A stretch of 63,382 bases of DNA from Mycobacterium aquaticum (GTDB taxonomy: Bacteria; Actinomycetota; Actinomycetes; Mycobacteriales; Mycobacteriaceae), in NCBI RefSeq assembly GCF_002086485.1, contig NZ_MVHF01000045.1, positions 1-63,382 on the forward strand. The letters are read 5' to 3'. The notes below the pieces were generated by a model that was not told the origin of the DNA, searched no databases, and saw only the letters and a list, made by a program, of their open reading frames with translations. Shown in pieces: positions 9,956-18,992 of this stretch; positions within the stretch are counted from its first letter, which is position 1; every line of letters starts with the position of its first letter. The translations under genes were made by a program, and so were the position numbers.

Positions 9956-11942
9956 CGGGAGTCGCTTTCTGGTCAGGCTTGCGGATGGCCAGCACGAACG
10001 GCCCGACATCCGACAGGTCGAACCGCGGATCATGGAACAGCGCCGAGTTCAGTTCGACGTGATAACGGCGCACGTTGGGTTGGTTCGGGTAGACATCCGA
10101 GGCCAACCGCAGGGTGTAGGTATCGCCCGCGCCGCGGCGCATCAGGAACACCGTTGGCGCTTTCCACGGCAGTTCGTCGAGCGCCTTGATGAACTGGTCG
10201 GCGGTGCTCAGCGTGCCCCAGCCCTCGATGGTGCCCGCGCGTTCCTTGAACTGGGCCAGCGGGTTGGCGTAGTGCGACGTCAGCCCCTGGAATCCGTAGT
10301 ACGGGTAGTACGACAGGAAGCTGTAGTCGGCGGTGAGCACCACGGTCTGGTTGCGGGGGACACCCGTGACCTCGAGGATCTTGGCGTCGACCGCGCGGTA
10401 GTACTGCTCGGCGCCGGGCGGTCTGCGGTCGGCCCGCACGCCCGTGCCGTCGGTGTCGGTGTAGGCCACGTTGATATCCGGGCGCAGCACGTCGGGGATG
10501 TCCTGGCTGAAGGTCAGCCCGCCGATCGTGCCGATCGTCGCGGCCACCGCGATGATGCGCCGCCTCGTTTCCGGCTGGTAGCGGCGCGCGATCGCGAGCG
10601 TCGCTTCGATGAACCCGAACGCGCCCGCGGTGGTCAACAGCACGGTCAGCATGGACTGCAGCCGGAACGACAACAGGGTGGTGCCGACGAGCGTGGTCAG
10701 CATCGACAGCAGTGACCAGGCGTAGATCGCGACAACGCCGAAGGCCAGTGCGCCCGCGCGTGTCGATGTGCGCGCTCGCACCACCAGCCACAGCGTGCCG
10801 ACCATGCACAGCGCGCCGAGCAGCGTGAAGCTCAGCATCGGGAAGGTCAGCTGGGCCCCGGCATCGGGCAGGTAGTGCTGGGCGGTGCCTTTGTCGGCGG
10901 GGTGGCCCTTGGCCGCGGCGATCAGATACGGGCCCCACGTGAGCAGCGCGATGACGCCGGAGATCCCTGCGATGACTGCCAGCCGCAGCAGGGGGTCCCA
11001 ATGCCTGCGGGTGGCCGCCAGCAGCAGGCCCATGATGGTCAGCGTGAAGGCGCAGTAGATGAAGAGCAGGGTGTAGAACAGGGCGGCGACACCGAGGAAT
11101 ATGCCGGTGCCGACGATCGCGGCCCACCCGCCGTTGCGGGTTTTGCCTCGTAGTCCCGACCACGCCAACACCAACACCGGCGGCAGCAGCACGGTGATGA
11201 TCGCGGCGTACGGCTCGGTGGTGGAGTAGGCCAGCATCGCCGCCGTACTGGCCGTCGTCACGATCAGCGCGTACTCGAACCGGACCATGGCCGCCCACAG
11301 CACGAGGGCCAGCGCCGCGGCGATGGTGATGGAGCTGATGGCCCACGGCTTGAACATCTCCCAGGCCGGGGTCCCGGTGCCTGCGGCGATGCGGCCACCG
11401 ATCCAGAACCAGCCGGCCGGGTAATAGGGCGGCAGCCCGAAGTACGTCATGTCGTGCAGGCCGGGGCTGTCGGCGAGCCGCGTCAGGTACTCGGTGCGGA
11501 ACTGCTGGTCGACCGAAACCCCGAACAGGTACAGCTTGGTGGCGCCGAGCGGCATCGCGAGCGTGACCACCGAGAACGCCGACAGGAAGACCAGTGCGGC
11601 CAGCCGGGCCAGGGTGCGCCGACCCCGACGCCAGATCAGGCCGGACGCGAAAAGCCCTGCCAGACAAGCGAACTGGCCCACCGTGGTGAGCGCGTGCAGC
11701 TGGTTGGAGGTGTTGTAGGCCGGCCACTGGACCCGGGCGATCGCGGTGATCGAGACCCCGGCGACCACCGAGGCGATCAGCACGGCGATGACCATCTGGC
11801 CGATCACCCCGGCCGGAGTTTCAAGTCCTCCTCGCGTGCGGGGTGTTTCAAGTCCTCCTCGCGTGCGGGGTGTTTCAAGTCCTCCTCGCGTGCGGGGTGC
11901 TTCAAGTCCTCCTCGCGTGCGGGGTGGAGATCCGGCCGGCAT
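9945..11942 (-). CDS. aftA: Galactan 5-O-arabinofuranosyltransferase AftA
   Basis: AftA adds the first arabinofuranose to the galactan chain, priming arabinan synthesis. The 665-residue protein has many membrane helices in its N-terminal half and an extracytoplasmic C-terminal region with 'TADYSFLSYYPYYGFQGLTSHYANPLAQF', typical of the family. It begins at an ATG overlapping the dprE2 stop (TGATG) and runs into embC. Odd: residues about 5-45 are a repeated 'TRGGLE(T/A)PR' segment encoded by four 27-bp tandem units before the first helix, which I do not recall in other AftA proteins. A later start inside the repeats is possible but would lose the stop-start coupling. Confidence 0.95.
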   Translation of the reverse strand: MPAGSPPRTRGGLEAPRTRGGLETPRTRGGLETPRTRGGLETPAGVIGQMVIAVLIASVVAGVSITAIARVQWPAYNTSNQLHALTTVGQFACLAGLFASGLIWRRGRRTLARLAALVFLSAFSVVTLAMPLGATKLYLFGVSVDQQFRTEYLTRLADSPGLHDMTYFGLPPYYPAGWFWIGGRIAAGTGTPAWEMFKPWAISSITIAAALALVLWAAMVRFEYALIVTTASTAAMLAYSTTEPYAAIITVLLPPVLVLAWSGLRGKTRNGGWAAIVGTGIFLGVAALFYTLLFIYCAFTLTIMGLLLAATRRHWDPLLRLAVIAGISGVIALLTWGPYLIAAAKGHPADKGTAQHYLPDAGAQLTFPMLSFTLLGALCMVGTLWLVVRARTSTRAGALAFGVVAIYAWSLLSMLTTLVGTTLLSFRLQSMLTVLLTTAGAFGFIEATLAIARRYQPETRRRIIAVAATIGTIGGLTFSQDIPDVLRPDINVAYTDTDGTGVRADRRPPGAEQYYRAVDAKILEVTGVPRNQTVVLTADYSFLSYYPYYGFQGLTSHYANPLAQFKERAGTIEGWGTLSTADQFIKALDELPWKAPTVFLMRRGAGDTYTLRLASDVYPNQPNVRRYHVELNSALFHDPRFDLSDVGPFVLAIRKPDQKATPDGR
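11819..11926 (-). repeat. 27-bp x 4 in-frame tandem repeat in aftA
   Basis: Four consecutive 27-bp units share the core TCAAGTCCTCCTCGCGTGCG (plus strand), at 11819, 11846, 11873 and 11900. The first three are identical and the fourth differs by one base. The unit is a multiple of three and encodes nine residues (TRGGLETPR) in the cytosolic N-terminus of AftA, so copy-number change would not break the frame. Confidence 0.95.
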
Positions 11943-12706
11943 CAGATGGGAAGCCTACGGAAGATGGGCCGCGGGATGTGCCGCAACACCATCATCACGT
12001 AGCGGAACGCCCCTGGCGCCCAGACCAGCTCCTTGCCCTTGGCCGAGGCGGTGACCGCCAGCTCGGCGACGTATTCCTTGTCGACGGTCAGCGGGGCTTC
12101 CTTGACGTGCGCGCTCATCCGGGTGCGCACCTGGCCGGGCCGGATCACCAGCACGCGGACACCGAACTCCCGCAGCGCCTCACCGAGGCCGAGATAGAAG
12201 CCGTCCAGACCGGCCTTGGTGGAGCCGTAGACGAAGTTGGAGCGACGCACCCGCTCGCCCGCTGCGGAGCTCATCGCGATGATGCGGCCGTAGCCCTGGG
12301 CCCGCATCTTCTCGCCGACCAGAACACCGACGGAAACGGCTGCGGTGTAGTTGATCTCGGCGATCTGCACGGCCTTGCGCTGGTTCTGCCACAACTCCTC
12401 GGCGTCGCCCAGCAGCCCGAACGCCACGATCGCGACGTCCACGTCACCCCCGGCGAAAGCCTTGTCGATGACCGCGGGGTGGCCGGCGGTGTCGACGGCG
12501 TCGAAGTCGATCACCTCCACGTCCTTGGCGCCCGCGGCGCGCATCTGAGCCACCGCGGCGTCGCGGCCCGGGTCGTCGGGCAGCGCGGCCAGCACGATGC
12601 GGGCGGGAGAGTCGCGCAGATAGCGCTCACAGATCGCCAGCCCGATCTCAGAAGTGCCGCCGAGCAGCAGAATTGTCTGGGGGTTACCTACGGCGTCGAA
12701 CACCAT
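11942..12706 (-). CDS. dprE2: Decaprenyl-phosphoryl-2-keto-ribose reductase DprE2
   Basis: Short-chain dehydrogenase that reduces the keto intermediate made by DprE1, giving decaprenyl-phosphoryl-arabinose. The 254-residue product shows the Rossmann start 'ILLLGGTSEIGLAI', the catalytic serine in 'AMSSAAGER' and the YxxxK pair in 'NFVYGSTKAGLDG', followed by 'VLVIRPGQVRTRMS'. The stop overlaps the aftA start. Unlike in M. tuberculosis, dprE1 is not immediately upstream: katG and furA lie between, so dprE2 may need its own promoter in the 123-base gap at 12707-12829, where I cannot pick a convincing one. Confidence 0.96.
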   Translation of the reverse strand: MVFDAVGNPQTILLLGGTSEIGLAICERYLRDSPARIVLAALPDDPGRDAAVAQMRAAGAKDVEVIDFDAVDTAGHPAVIDKAFAGGDVDVAIVAFGLLGDAEELWQNQRKAVQIAEINYTAAVSVGVLVGEKMRAQGYGRIIAMSSAAGERVRRSNFVYGSTKAGLDGFYLGLGEALREFGVRVLVIRPGQVRTRMSAHVKEAPLTVDKEYVAELAVTASAKGKELVWAPGAFRYVMMVLRHIPRPIFRRLPI

Positions 12707-12782
12707 CTAGCGCAGCTCCAAGCCTCGGGGGACATCGTGACGAGGGTACCGTGCGGCCTTTTTTGCAGACCCGAACGCCGAA

Positions 12783-12813
12783 CGCCCAGGCCGGCGCAGT
12801 GCCGGCCTGGGCG
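12783..12813 (-). terminator. Hairpin after katG
   Basis: A 13-bp perfect stem (CGCCCAGGCCGGC with its complement) and a 5-base loop lie 17 bases past the katG stop. There is no clear U-run on the katG side, so it may terminate, stabilise the mRNA end, or attenuate reading into dprE2. Confidence 0.65.
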
Positions 12814-12829
12814 TCCAGGTGGGTACGGA

Positions 12830-15031
12830 TCAGACCTCGAGGTCGAACCGATCGTTGTTCATCACCTTGGTCCACGCCGCGATGAAGTCCTTGACGAACT
12901 TCTCGCGCGCGTCGTCCTCGGCGTACACCTCGGCCAGGGCCCGCAGCTGCGAGTTCGAGCCGAAGAGCAGGTCGACCCGGCTGGCGGTCCACTTGGGGGA
13001 ACCGGTGGCGCGGTCGGTGCCGACGTAGGTGCCGTCATCGGCCGGGGCCGGTGCCCACTTGGTGCCCATGTCGGTGAGATTGACGAAGTAGTCGTTGGTC
13101 AGCTGACCCTTGCGGTCCGTCAACACTCCGAGGTCCGAGCCACCGTGGTTGGCGCCGAGCACCCGCAGACCGCCGATCAGCACGGTCATCTCGGGAGCCG
13201 TCAGACCGAGCAGGTTGGCCCGGTCGATCAGCCGGTACTCGGCAGGCAGGCTGTCGCCCTTGCCCACGTAGTTGCGGAAACCGTCGCCCTTGGGCTCCAG
13301 GTAGGCGAACGACTCGACGTCGGTCTGCTCCTGAGTGGCGTCGCCACGACCCGAGGTGAACGGCACCGCGACGTCGAACCCGGCGTCCTTGATCGCCTTC
13401 TCGAGGCCGACGACACCGCCGAGGACCACCAGGTCGGCGAAGGACACACCGGTGTCGGACGCGACCTGGATCTCCTCGAGCTTGCGGATCACCTGAGCCA
13501 GCTCATCGGGCTCGTTGACCTCCCAGCCGAGCTGCGGCTGCAGCCGGATGCGGCCGCCGTTGGCACCGCCACGCATGTCACTGGAGCGGTACGACGCCGC
13601 CGCCTTCCACGCGGTGTCGACCAGCTGCTGCACGGTCAGACCCGAGTCCGCGATGGCCGCCTTGAGCGTGGCGACATCGGCGTCGGACAGCGTCTTTCCG
13701 GCAGGCACGACGTCCTGCCACAGCCAGGTCTGCTTCGGCACCAGCGGTCCGAGGTAACGGACAACCGGTCCCATGTCGCGGTGCAGCAGCTTGAACCAGG
13801 CCTTGGCGTATTCCTCGGCCAGCTCTTCGGGGTGATCCAGCCAGCGGCGGGTGATCTCGCCGTAGATGGGGTCGAACCGCATCGACAGGTCGGTGGTCAG
13901 CATCGACGGGTGGGTCTTGCCGTTGCCCTGGGCCATCGGCACCGAGTTGGCCCAGCCGTTGTCCTTGGGCTTCCACTGGTTGGCGCCCGCGGGGCTCTTG
14001 GTCAGCTCCCACTCGTTGCTGTAGAGGATCTCCAGGAACGAGTTGTCCCACTTGGTGGGGGTGTGGGTCCAGGTCACCTCGAGGCCGCTGCTGACGGTGT
14101 CGTTGCCGACGCCCGGGTTGGCCCAGCCGAGACCCATCTGCTCCAGCGGGGCAGCCTCGGGCTCCACGCCGTTCTCGATGTCGGTGGCGCCGTGGGTCTT
14201 GCCGAAGGTGTGGCCACCGACGATCAGTGCCGCGGTCTCGACGTCGTTCATCGCCATGCGGCCGAAGGTCTCGCGGATGTCGATGGCAGCTGCCAGGTAG
14301 TCCGGGTTACCTTCGGGCCCTTCGGGATTGACGTAGATCAGGCCCATGTGGCTGGCCGCCAGCGGGTTCTCCAGCTTGGTGCGGTCACTGCCGGAGTAAC
14401 GCTCCTGCGAGCCCAGCCACTCGTGCTCGGCGCCCCAGTAGATGTCCTCTTCGGGCTCCCAGAAGTCCGGGCGGCCGAATGCGAAGCCCGCGGTCTTGAA
14501 GCCCATGTGCTCCATCGCGCGGTTGCCCGCGTAGACGATGAGGTCGGACCACGAGATCTTCTTGCCGTACTTCTTCTTCAGCGGCCACAGCAGACGGCGG
14601 GCCTTGTCCAGGCTGACGTTGTCCGGCCAGCTGTTCAGCGGGGCGAAGCGCTGCATGCCGCGCCCGCCGCCACCACGGCCGTCCTCGACGCGGTAGGTGC
14701 CTGCCGCGTGCCACGACATACGGATGAAAAGCGGTCCGTAGTGGCCGAAGTCGGCGGGCCACCAGTCCTGCGAGTTGGTCAGCAGCTCATCGAAGTCGCG
14801 CTCGAACGCCTCGAAATCGAGGGTCTTGACTTCCTCGCGGTAGTTGTAGCCCTCGTCGGTCGGGTCGATCGCGGGCGGATTCTTCTGCAGGATCTTGAGA
14901 TTGACGGCGTTGGGCCACCAGTCGCGGTTGCTGCCGCCCTCGACGGGAGGCTTGATCCGCATGGGGCAACCGCTTTCGGCGGGTTCGGTTTGAGCTTCAC
15001 CAATGGGGGGATGGGTTTCGGCTTCAGCCAT
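12830..15031 (-). CDS. katG: Catalase-peroxidase KatG
   Basis: Bifunctional haem catalase-peroxidase that removes hydrogen peroxide and activates isoniazid. 733 residues, normal length. The distal site is 'IRMSWHAAGTYR' (Trp and His), the proximal haem ligand is in 'GGHTFGKTHG', and the Tyr of the Met-Tyr-Trp adduct lies in 'MGLIYVNPEGPEG'. The start giving 'MAEAETHPP' is preferred to the longer frame because the region upstream is the furA end and a spacer. It lies 35 bases behind furA on the same strand, the usual furA-katG operon, so it is expected to be peroxide-induced through FurA. Confidence 0.97.
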   Translation of the reverse strand: MAEAETHPPIGEAQTEPAESGCPMRIKPPVEGGSNRDWWPNAVNLKILQKNPPAIDPTDEGYNYREEVKTLDFEAFERDFDELLTNSQDWWPADFGHYGPLFIRMSWHAAGTYRVEDGRGGGGRGMQRFAPLNSWPDNVSLDKARRLLWPLKKKYGKKISWSDLIVYAGNRAMEHMGFKTAGFAFGRPDFWEPEEDIYWGAEHEWLGSQERYSGSDRTKLENPLAASHMGLIYVNPEGPEGNPDYLAAAIDIRETFGRMAMNDVETAALIVGGHTFGKTHGATDIENGVEPEAAPLEQMGLGWANPGVGNDTVSSGLEVTWTHTPTKWDNSFLEILYSNEWELTKSPAGANQWKPKDNGWANSVPMAQGNGKTHPSMLTTDLSMRFDPIYGEITRRWLDHPEELAEEYAKAWFKLLHRDMGPVVRYLGPLVPKQTWLWQDVVPAGKTLSDADVATLKAAIADSGLTVQQLVDTAWKAAASYRSSDMRGGANGGRIRLQPQLGWEVNEPDELAQVIRKLEEIQVASDTGVSFADLVVLGGVVGLEKAIKDAGFDVAVPFTSGRGDATQEQTDVESFAYLEPKGDGFRNYVGKGDSLPAEYRLIDRANLLGLTAPEMTVLIGGLRVLGANHGGSDLGVLTDRKGQLTNDYFVNLTDMGTKWAPAPADDGTYVGTDRATGSPKWTASRVDLLFGSNSQLRALAEVYAEDDAREKFVKDFIAAWTKVMNNDRFDLEV

Positions 15032-15066
15032 GACAAATCCTTTCCGGGCTGGTGCGATTGAAACGG

Positions 15067-15498
15067 TTATCCAATTGGAGCAATGGAACATTCGGGGCAG
15101 GTGCCCCAGTAGATGACCTCGGCTTCATCGATCTCGAAGCCATGGTCTTCTGACGCGGTCAGACAGGGGGCTGTACCGACCGCACAGTCGACGTCGGCGA
15201 TGGCGCCACACCCACGGCACACGACGTGGTGGTGGTTGTCGCCGATCCGGGACTCGTAGCGAGCCACGGATCCGGAGGGTTGGATCCGCCGCACCAGACG
15301 CGCCGCGGTCAACGCGTGCAGCGAGTCGTAGACGGCTTGGTGGGACACCTCGGGCAGTTCGTCACGCACCGCACGAATGATGGAATCCGTGTCGGCGTGA
15401 GGATGCGCGTGGACCGCTGTGAGCACCGCTACCCGGGGGCGCGTGACTCGCATGTCGGCGGCCCGCAGCATCTGCTGGAAGTCCGCAGTCGTCGCCAC
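15067..15498 (-). CDS. furA: Ferric uptake family regulator FurA
   Basis: Fur-family repressor of furA-katG that responds to oxidative stress. The 143-residue protein has an N-terminal winged helix (residues ~10-85, 'EVSHQAVYDSLHALTAARLVRR'), the metal-site run 'NHHHVVCRGCG' and a second Cys pair 'CPEC' near the C-terminus. It starts with GTG at 15498, a few bases from a promoter-like pair, so the mRNA may be leaderless. Co-transcribed with katG. Confidence 0.95.
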   Translation of the reverse strand: MATTADFQQMLRAADMRVTRPRVAVLTAVHAHPHADTDSIIRAVRDELPEVSHQAVYDSLHALTAARLVRRIQPSGSVARYESRIGDNHHHVVCRGCGAIADVDCAVGTAPCLTASEDHGFEIDEAEVIYWGTCPECSIAPIG

Positions 15499-15534
15499 GC
15501 ACTGCAGTCTTGTCCCTTATCTGGAATTAGTCAA
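15499..15534 (-). promoter_or_regulatory. Likely furA-katG promoter, leaderless
   Basis: On the minus strand TTGACT (15534-15529) is followed after 17 bases by AAGACT (15511-15506), 7-8 bases before the furA GTG. The AT-rich stretch between (TAATTCCAGATAAG) resembles the kind of site FurA proteins bind. Spacing implies transcription starts at or next to the start codon. Confidence 0.55.
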
Positions 15535-15568
15535 GAAAAACTTCGGGGACTGTCGTGGGGCGTTCTGA

Positions 15569-16951
15569 CTACAGAAGTTCCAGCCGGCGCGCCATGTCCG
15601 AAGCGAACACGCCGTCGGGATCGACCTTGCGGCGCACCGCGATCCACTCGTCGATGCGCGGGTACATGGCGTGGAAGGTCTCGGCCGTGGTGCGCGAATC
15701 CTTGGCGGTGTAGAGCCGCCCGCCGAACTCCAGCACGCGGCGATCCAGGTCGGTGAGGAACTCGCCGACGCCCGGCTTGACCGGGAAGTCGACACAGACG
15801 TTCCAGCCCGGGATCGGGAAGCTCAGCGGCGCCTGATTGCCCTTGCCGAACAGCTTGAAGACGTTGAGGAACGAGTAGTGCCCGGAGCGCTGGATGTCGT
15901 AGATGATGCCCTTGAACTCTTCGACGGCCTCGGTCGGCACCACGAACTGGTACTGCGCGAACCCGGCAGGGCCGTAGGCGCGGTTCCACTCACCGAACAT
16001 GTCCAGTGGGTGGTAGAACTGCGTCAGGTTCTGCACCTTGTTGCGGTACGTCCCGGACTTGCGGTACCAGAGTTCGCCGATGGGGCCGAAGGTGTACTTG
16101 TTGGCCAGCCCGTTGGGGAACACGTCGGGCAACGTAAGTAGTTGCGGCGCATCGAATTTCAGCGGGTTCTTCTGCAGCTTGGTGGGCAGCTGGTCGAGCT
16201 TGGCCAGCGATCCGCGGGAGATCGCGGCGCGGCCCAGCTTCGGCGGGGCACTGATCGCGTCGAACCAGGCCGACGAGTACGTGTAGTTGTCCTCACTGCC
16301 GTCGCTGTGGAAGGCGATGGTCTCGTCGAGGGTGTGTGTCACGTCGCCGTCGGCGATGAAATACGCAGTCTCCGTCGGCGTCATCTCGATGGTGGCGCGC
16401 AGGATGATGCCCGTCAGCCCGTTGCCGCCCACGGTCGCCCAGAACAGTTCGGCCTCCGGCCCGTCCGGCGTGAGCTTGCGCACCTCGCCGCCCGCGGTCA
16501 GCAGGTCCATCGAGCGCACGTGGTTGCCGAAGCTGCCCGCGCTGTGGTGGTTCTTGCCGTGGATGTCACAGCCGATGGCCCCGCCGATGGTGACCTGACG
16601 CGTGCCTGGCAGCACCGGAACCCACAGCCCGAACGGCAGGGCGGCCTTCATCAGCTGGTCGAGGTTCACGCCGGCGTCCACGTCGACGATCCGGGTCTCG
16701 GCGTCGATCGAGTGGATGCGGTTCAGCGCGGGCATGTCGATGACCAGGCCGCCGCCGTTCTGCGCGTTGTCGCCGTAGGAGCGGCCGAGCCCGCGCGCGA
16801 TCACGCCGCGTCCGCCCTGCTCAGCGGCCCGCGTGACAGCCTTGACGATGACCTCGGGATCAGGTGTGGAGAGCACCTGCGCGACGGTCGGTGCGGTGCG
16901 GCCCCAGCCCATCAGGCGCTTGTCCGTGGTCGGGAAATCGGTGGTCGACAT
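15569..16951 (-). CDS. dprE1: Decaprenylphosphoryl-ribose 2'-oxidase DprE1
   Basis: FAD-dependent oxidase that converts decaprenyl-phosphoryl-ribose to its 2-keto form; acts with DprE2. About 460 residues. The FAD-binding N-terminal domain shows 'VIARGLGRSYGDNAQNGGG' and 'IGCDIHGKNHHSAGSFG'. The C-terminal substrate domain has 'WNVCVDFP', retaining the cysteine (Cys387 in M. tuberculosis) that benzothiazinones modify. I start at 'MSTTDFPTTDKRLMGWGRTAP', which matches family N-termini; the extra upstream frame is low quality. Its downstream neighbour is furA rather than dprE2. Confidence 0.96.
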   Translation of the reverse strand: MSTTDFPTTDKRLMGWGRTAPTVAQVLSTPDPEVIVKAVTRAAEQGGRGVIARGLGRSYGDNAQNGGGLVIDMPALNRIHSIDAETRIVDVDAGVNLDQLMKAALPFGLWVPVLPGTRQVTIGGAIGCDIHGKNHHSAGSFGNHVRSMDLLTAGGEVRKLTPDGPEAELFWATVGGNGLTGIILRATIEMTPTETAYFIADGDVTHTLDETIAFHSDGSEDNYTYSSAWFDAISAPPKLGRAAISRGSLAKLDQLPTKLQKNPLKFDAPQLLTLPDVFPNGLANKYTFGPIGELWYRKSGTYRNKVQNLTQFYHPLDMFGEWNRAYGPAGFAQYQFVVPTEAVEEFKGIIYDIQRSGHYSFLNVFKLFGKGNQAPLSFPIPGWNVCVDFPVKPGVGEFLTDLDRRVLEFGGRLYTAKDSRTTAETFHAMYPRIDEWIAVRRKVDPDGVFASDMARRLELL

Positions 16952-17094
16952 CGCTAAGGAGGGTACCGCGCCCAGGCGTCCACTCCGGCGCAGTCGAGTT
17001 TCGAACCACGCGCCGAGTTCGACACAGATGCCGCTGCGCAGGCGCGAACGCGACGTTTTCGTCGAATTCGCGCGGCTGGGCACTCAGTGGGCAC

Positions 17095-17508
17095 TCAGTG
17101 CAAGCGGAAGATGACCGCCCGCTGCACGACGAAGTTGATGACGGTCGCCGTGCCCTGGGCGATGACGAAGGCCACCACCACCGCGACCGGCGTGTAGTTC
17201 AGCAGATGCAGGAAGAGGTGGTTGAGGCCGACCTGGACGACGAAGGTGACCAGGTAGAGCACCCACACCGCGATCAACCGGGCCGTGCTCGGCGGTGCCT
17301 GGAACGTCCAGCGGCGGTTGAGCAGGTAGGCGGTGGTGGTGCCTGCGACGAAGCTGATCGCCTTGGCGATGTCGGGCGGCAGCCCGATGGCCTTGTAGAG
17401 CAGCACGTAGAGGCCGAAGTCGACAACCGCGGAGATTCCGCCGGTGACGATGAACCGGAACACCTGGGTTCGCAGGCTCAGGCGCGGGTTCGCGGGTGCG
17501 GTGTCCAC
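17095..17508 (-). CDS. GtrA-family membrane protein (Rv3789-like)
   Basis: GtrA-like protein of 137 residues with four hydrophobic helices (about 17-38, 46-66, 80-102 and 106-128). It keeps the family signatures 'RFIVTGGISAVVDFGLYVLL' and 'YLLNRRWTF'. In mycobacteria this gene sits next to dprE1 and has been proposed either to move decaprenyl-phosphoryl-arabinose across the membrane or to anchor arabinan enzymes; the role is not settled. The 143-base gap to dprE1 (16952-17094) shows no feature I can name. Confidence 0.85.
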   Translation of the reverse strand: MDTAPANPRLSLRTQVFRFIVTGGISAVVDFGLYVLLYKAIGLPPDIAKAISFVAGTTTAYLLNRRWTFQAPPSTARLIAVWVLYLVTFVVQVGLNHLFLHLLNYTPVAVVVAFVIAQGTATVINFVVQRAVIFRLH

Positions 17509-17530
17509 CCCGGCAGCTTAGCGAGCGCTC

Positions 17531-18943
17531 CTAGCGCAACACCTCGGCGAGCACCGCCCGCAGCGCCTCGACGGCCGGGCCGAATGCATGCTCGGCGGGC
17601 GCGCCGAAGCCGACGATGATGCCGTCCGGATCGGGGATCTGCGGGCCTGCCTCCGGATGACGCATGATCGAGAGCCCCTGCAGCTGGATGCCTGCCTCCC
17701 CGCACCGGCGCAGCACCTCGGGTTCCGCGCCGTCAGGAAGGGTGAGGGTGACGTTGACGCCCGCGGCCAGGCCACGGATACCGACGTCGAAACCGTCCAG
17801 CGCGGCGACCAGGGCGTCGCGCCGGCGCCGGTACCGGTTGCGCATGCGTCGGATGTGCCGGTCGTAGCCGCCGGTGGCGATGAAGTCGGCCAGGGTCAGG
17901 GCGCTGATGACATCGACGTGGTACTGCTGCCCGCCTGCCGCGTCGATCACCGGGTCGATCAAGGCCTCGGGCAACACCATCCAACCCAGGCGCAGGGTCT
18001 GCGCCATGCTCTTGCTCGTCGAGCCCAGATAGGCGACCCGTTCAGGGTCCAGCGCCTGCAACGCGCCGACCGGTTGGCGGTCGTACCGGAACTCGCCGTC
18101 GTAGTCGTCGTCGAGCACGTAGCCGTCGGTGCGCTGCGCCCATGTCACGGCGGCGCTGCGCCGTTTGGGATGCAGGGCCATGCCAAACGGATTGTGGTGG
18201 GCCGGGGTCAGCAATACCGCTGGGGTGTCGAGCGCGTCCAGGTCGTCGATGACGGCGCCGTCGTCGTCCAGCCCGATCGGCACGGTCGGCACTCCCGTCG
18301 CGGTGATCGCGTCGCGAAAGATGAAGAGGCCGTGGGCTTCCACCGCGATGGGGCGCCCGGATCGGAAGGCCCGCGCGAGCAGCTCGACGCCGTCGCGGAC
18401 CCCGGCGCAGATCACGATGGATTCCGGCGTGGTCCGCACGCCCCGGACCCGCCCCAGATATTCGGTGAGCGCCTCCCGTAACGCGAGCGGACCGCGTGGA
18501 TCACCCATCCGCAACGCGGCCACCGGCGCGTCGGTGAGTGCGCGCCGAGCCGATGCCAGCCATGCGCTGCGCGGAAACTCCGAAAGGTCGGGCGAGCCGG
18601 GCATCAGGTTGTGCCGTGGCGTGACGGGGATGCGGCGCGGCCGCGGGGCCCGCCCGGGTGTGCTGGCCCGGGCCACCCAGGTGCCCGCGCCCTGACGCGA
18701 GGCCAGCCAACCTTCGGCGACAAGCTCGGCGTAGGCCTCGGCGACGGTGTTGCGCGCCAGCCCGAGGTCGCCGGCCAGGGCGCGGGATGGGGGCAGTGGC
18801 GCGCCGGTGGCGAGCCGGCCCGAGCGGATGCCGTCGCGCAGAGCGTTGATCAGCTGCTCACGGGCGGTGCGACTACCCGGTTCGATGACGGCCCGCAGGT
18901 CCAGGTGAAGGTCTCGACTACCCGAATTGGCCCGCGAAATCAC
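17531..18943 (-). CDS. MocR/PdxR-type GntR-aminotransferase regulator
   Basis: Fusion of an N-terminal GntR winged helix ('TAREQLINALRDGIRSGRLATGAPLPPSRALAGDLGLARNTVAEAYAEL') with a class I aminotransferase-like domain. The PLP lysine is probably in 'YLGSTSKSMAQTLRLGWMV'. Such proteins sense PLP or related compounds. I chose GTG at 18943 because the longer frame would cross the start of the divergent gene at 18993. The adjacent AhpD-like gene is the natural candidate target. Confidence 0.85.
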   Translation of the reverse strand: MISRANSGSRDLHLDLRAVIEPGSRTAREQLINALRDGIRSGRLATGAPLPPSRALAGDLGLARNTVAEAYAELVAEGWLASRQGAGTWVARASTPGRAPRPRRIPVTPRHNLMPGSPDLSEFPRSAWLASARRALTDAPVAALRMGDPRGPLALREALTEYLGRVRGVRTTPESIVICAGVRDGVELLARAFRSGRPIAVEAHGLFIFRDAITATGVPTVPIGLDDDGAVIDDLDALDTPAVLLTPAHHNPFGMALHPKRRSAAVTWAQRTDGYVLDDDYDGEFRYDRQPVGALQALDPERVAYLGSTSKSMAQTLRLGWMVLPEALIDPVIDAAGGQQYHVDVISALTLADFIATGGYDRHIRRMRNRYRRRRDALVAALDGFDVGIRGLAAGVNVTLTLPDGAEPEVLRRCGEAGIQLQGLSIMRHPEAGPQIPDPDGIIVGFGAPAEHAFGPAVEALRAVLAEVLR

Positions 18944-18992
18944 TATCAGATTGAACCATCTGGACGGGTCTTTCGCCGTTAGCGTTGGAGAC
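18944..18992. promoter_or_regulatory. Divergent promoter/operator region, MocR gene and AhpD-like gene
   Basis: Only 49 bases separate the two divergent start codons. Read on the minus strand the interval holds GTCCAGATGGTTCAAT, resembling the CTGG-type boxes bound by MocR regulators. This is inferred from position and a loose motif match. Confidence 0.4.

Noticed and set aside
11819..11926. CRISPR-like direct repeats
   Set aside because: Units are contiguous without spacers and encode an in-frame peptide repeat.
11843..15061. 1072-residue open frame on the plus strand
   Set aside because: It is antisense to katG, dprE2 and aftA; composition (Arg/Gly/Val/His-rich) is typical of a GC-rich shadow frame and no motif is seen.
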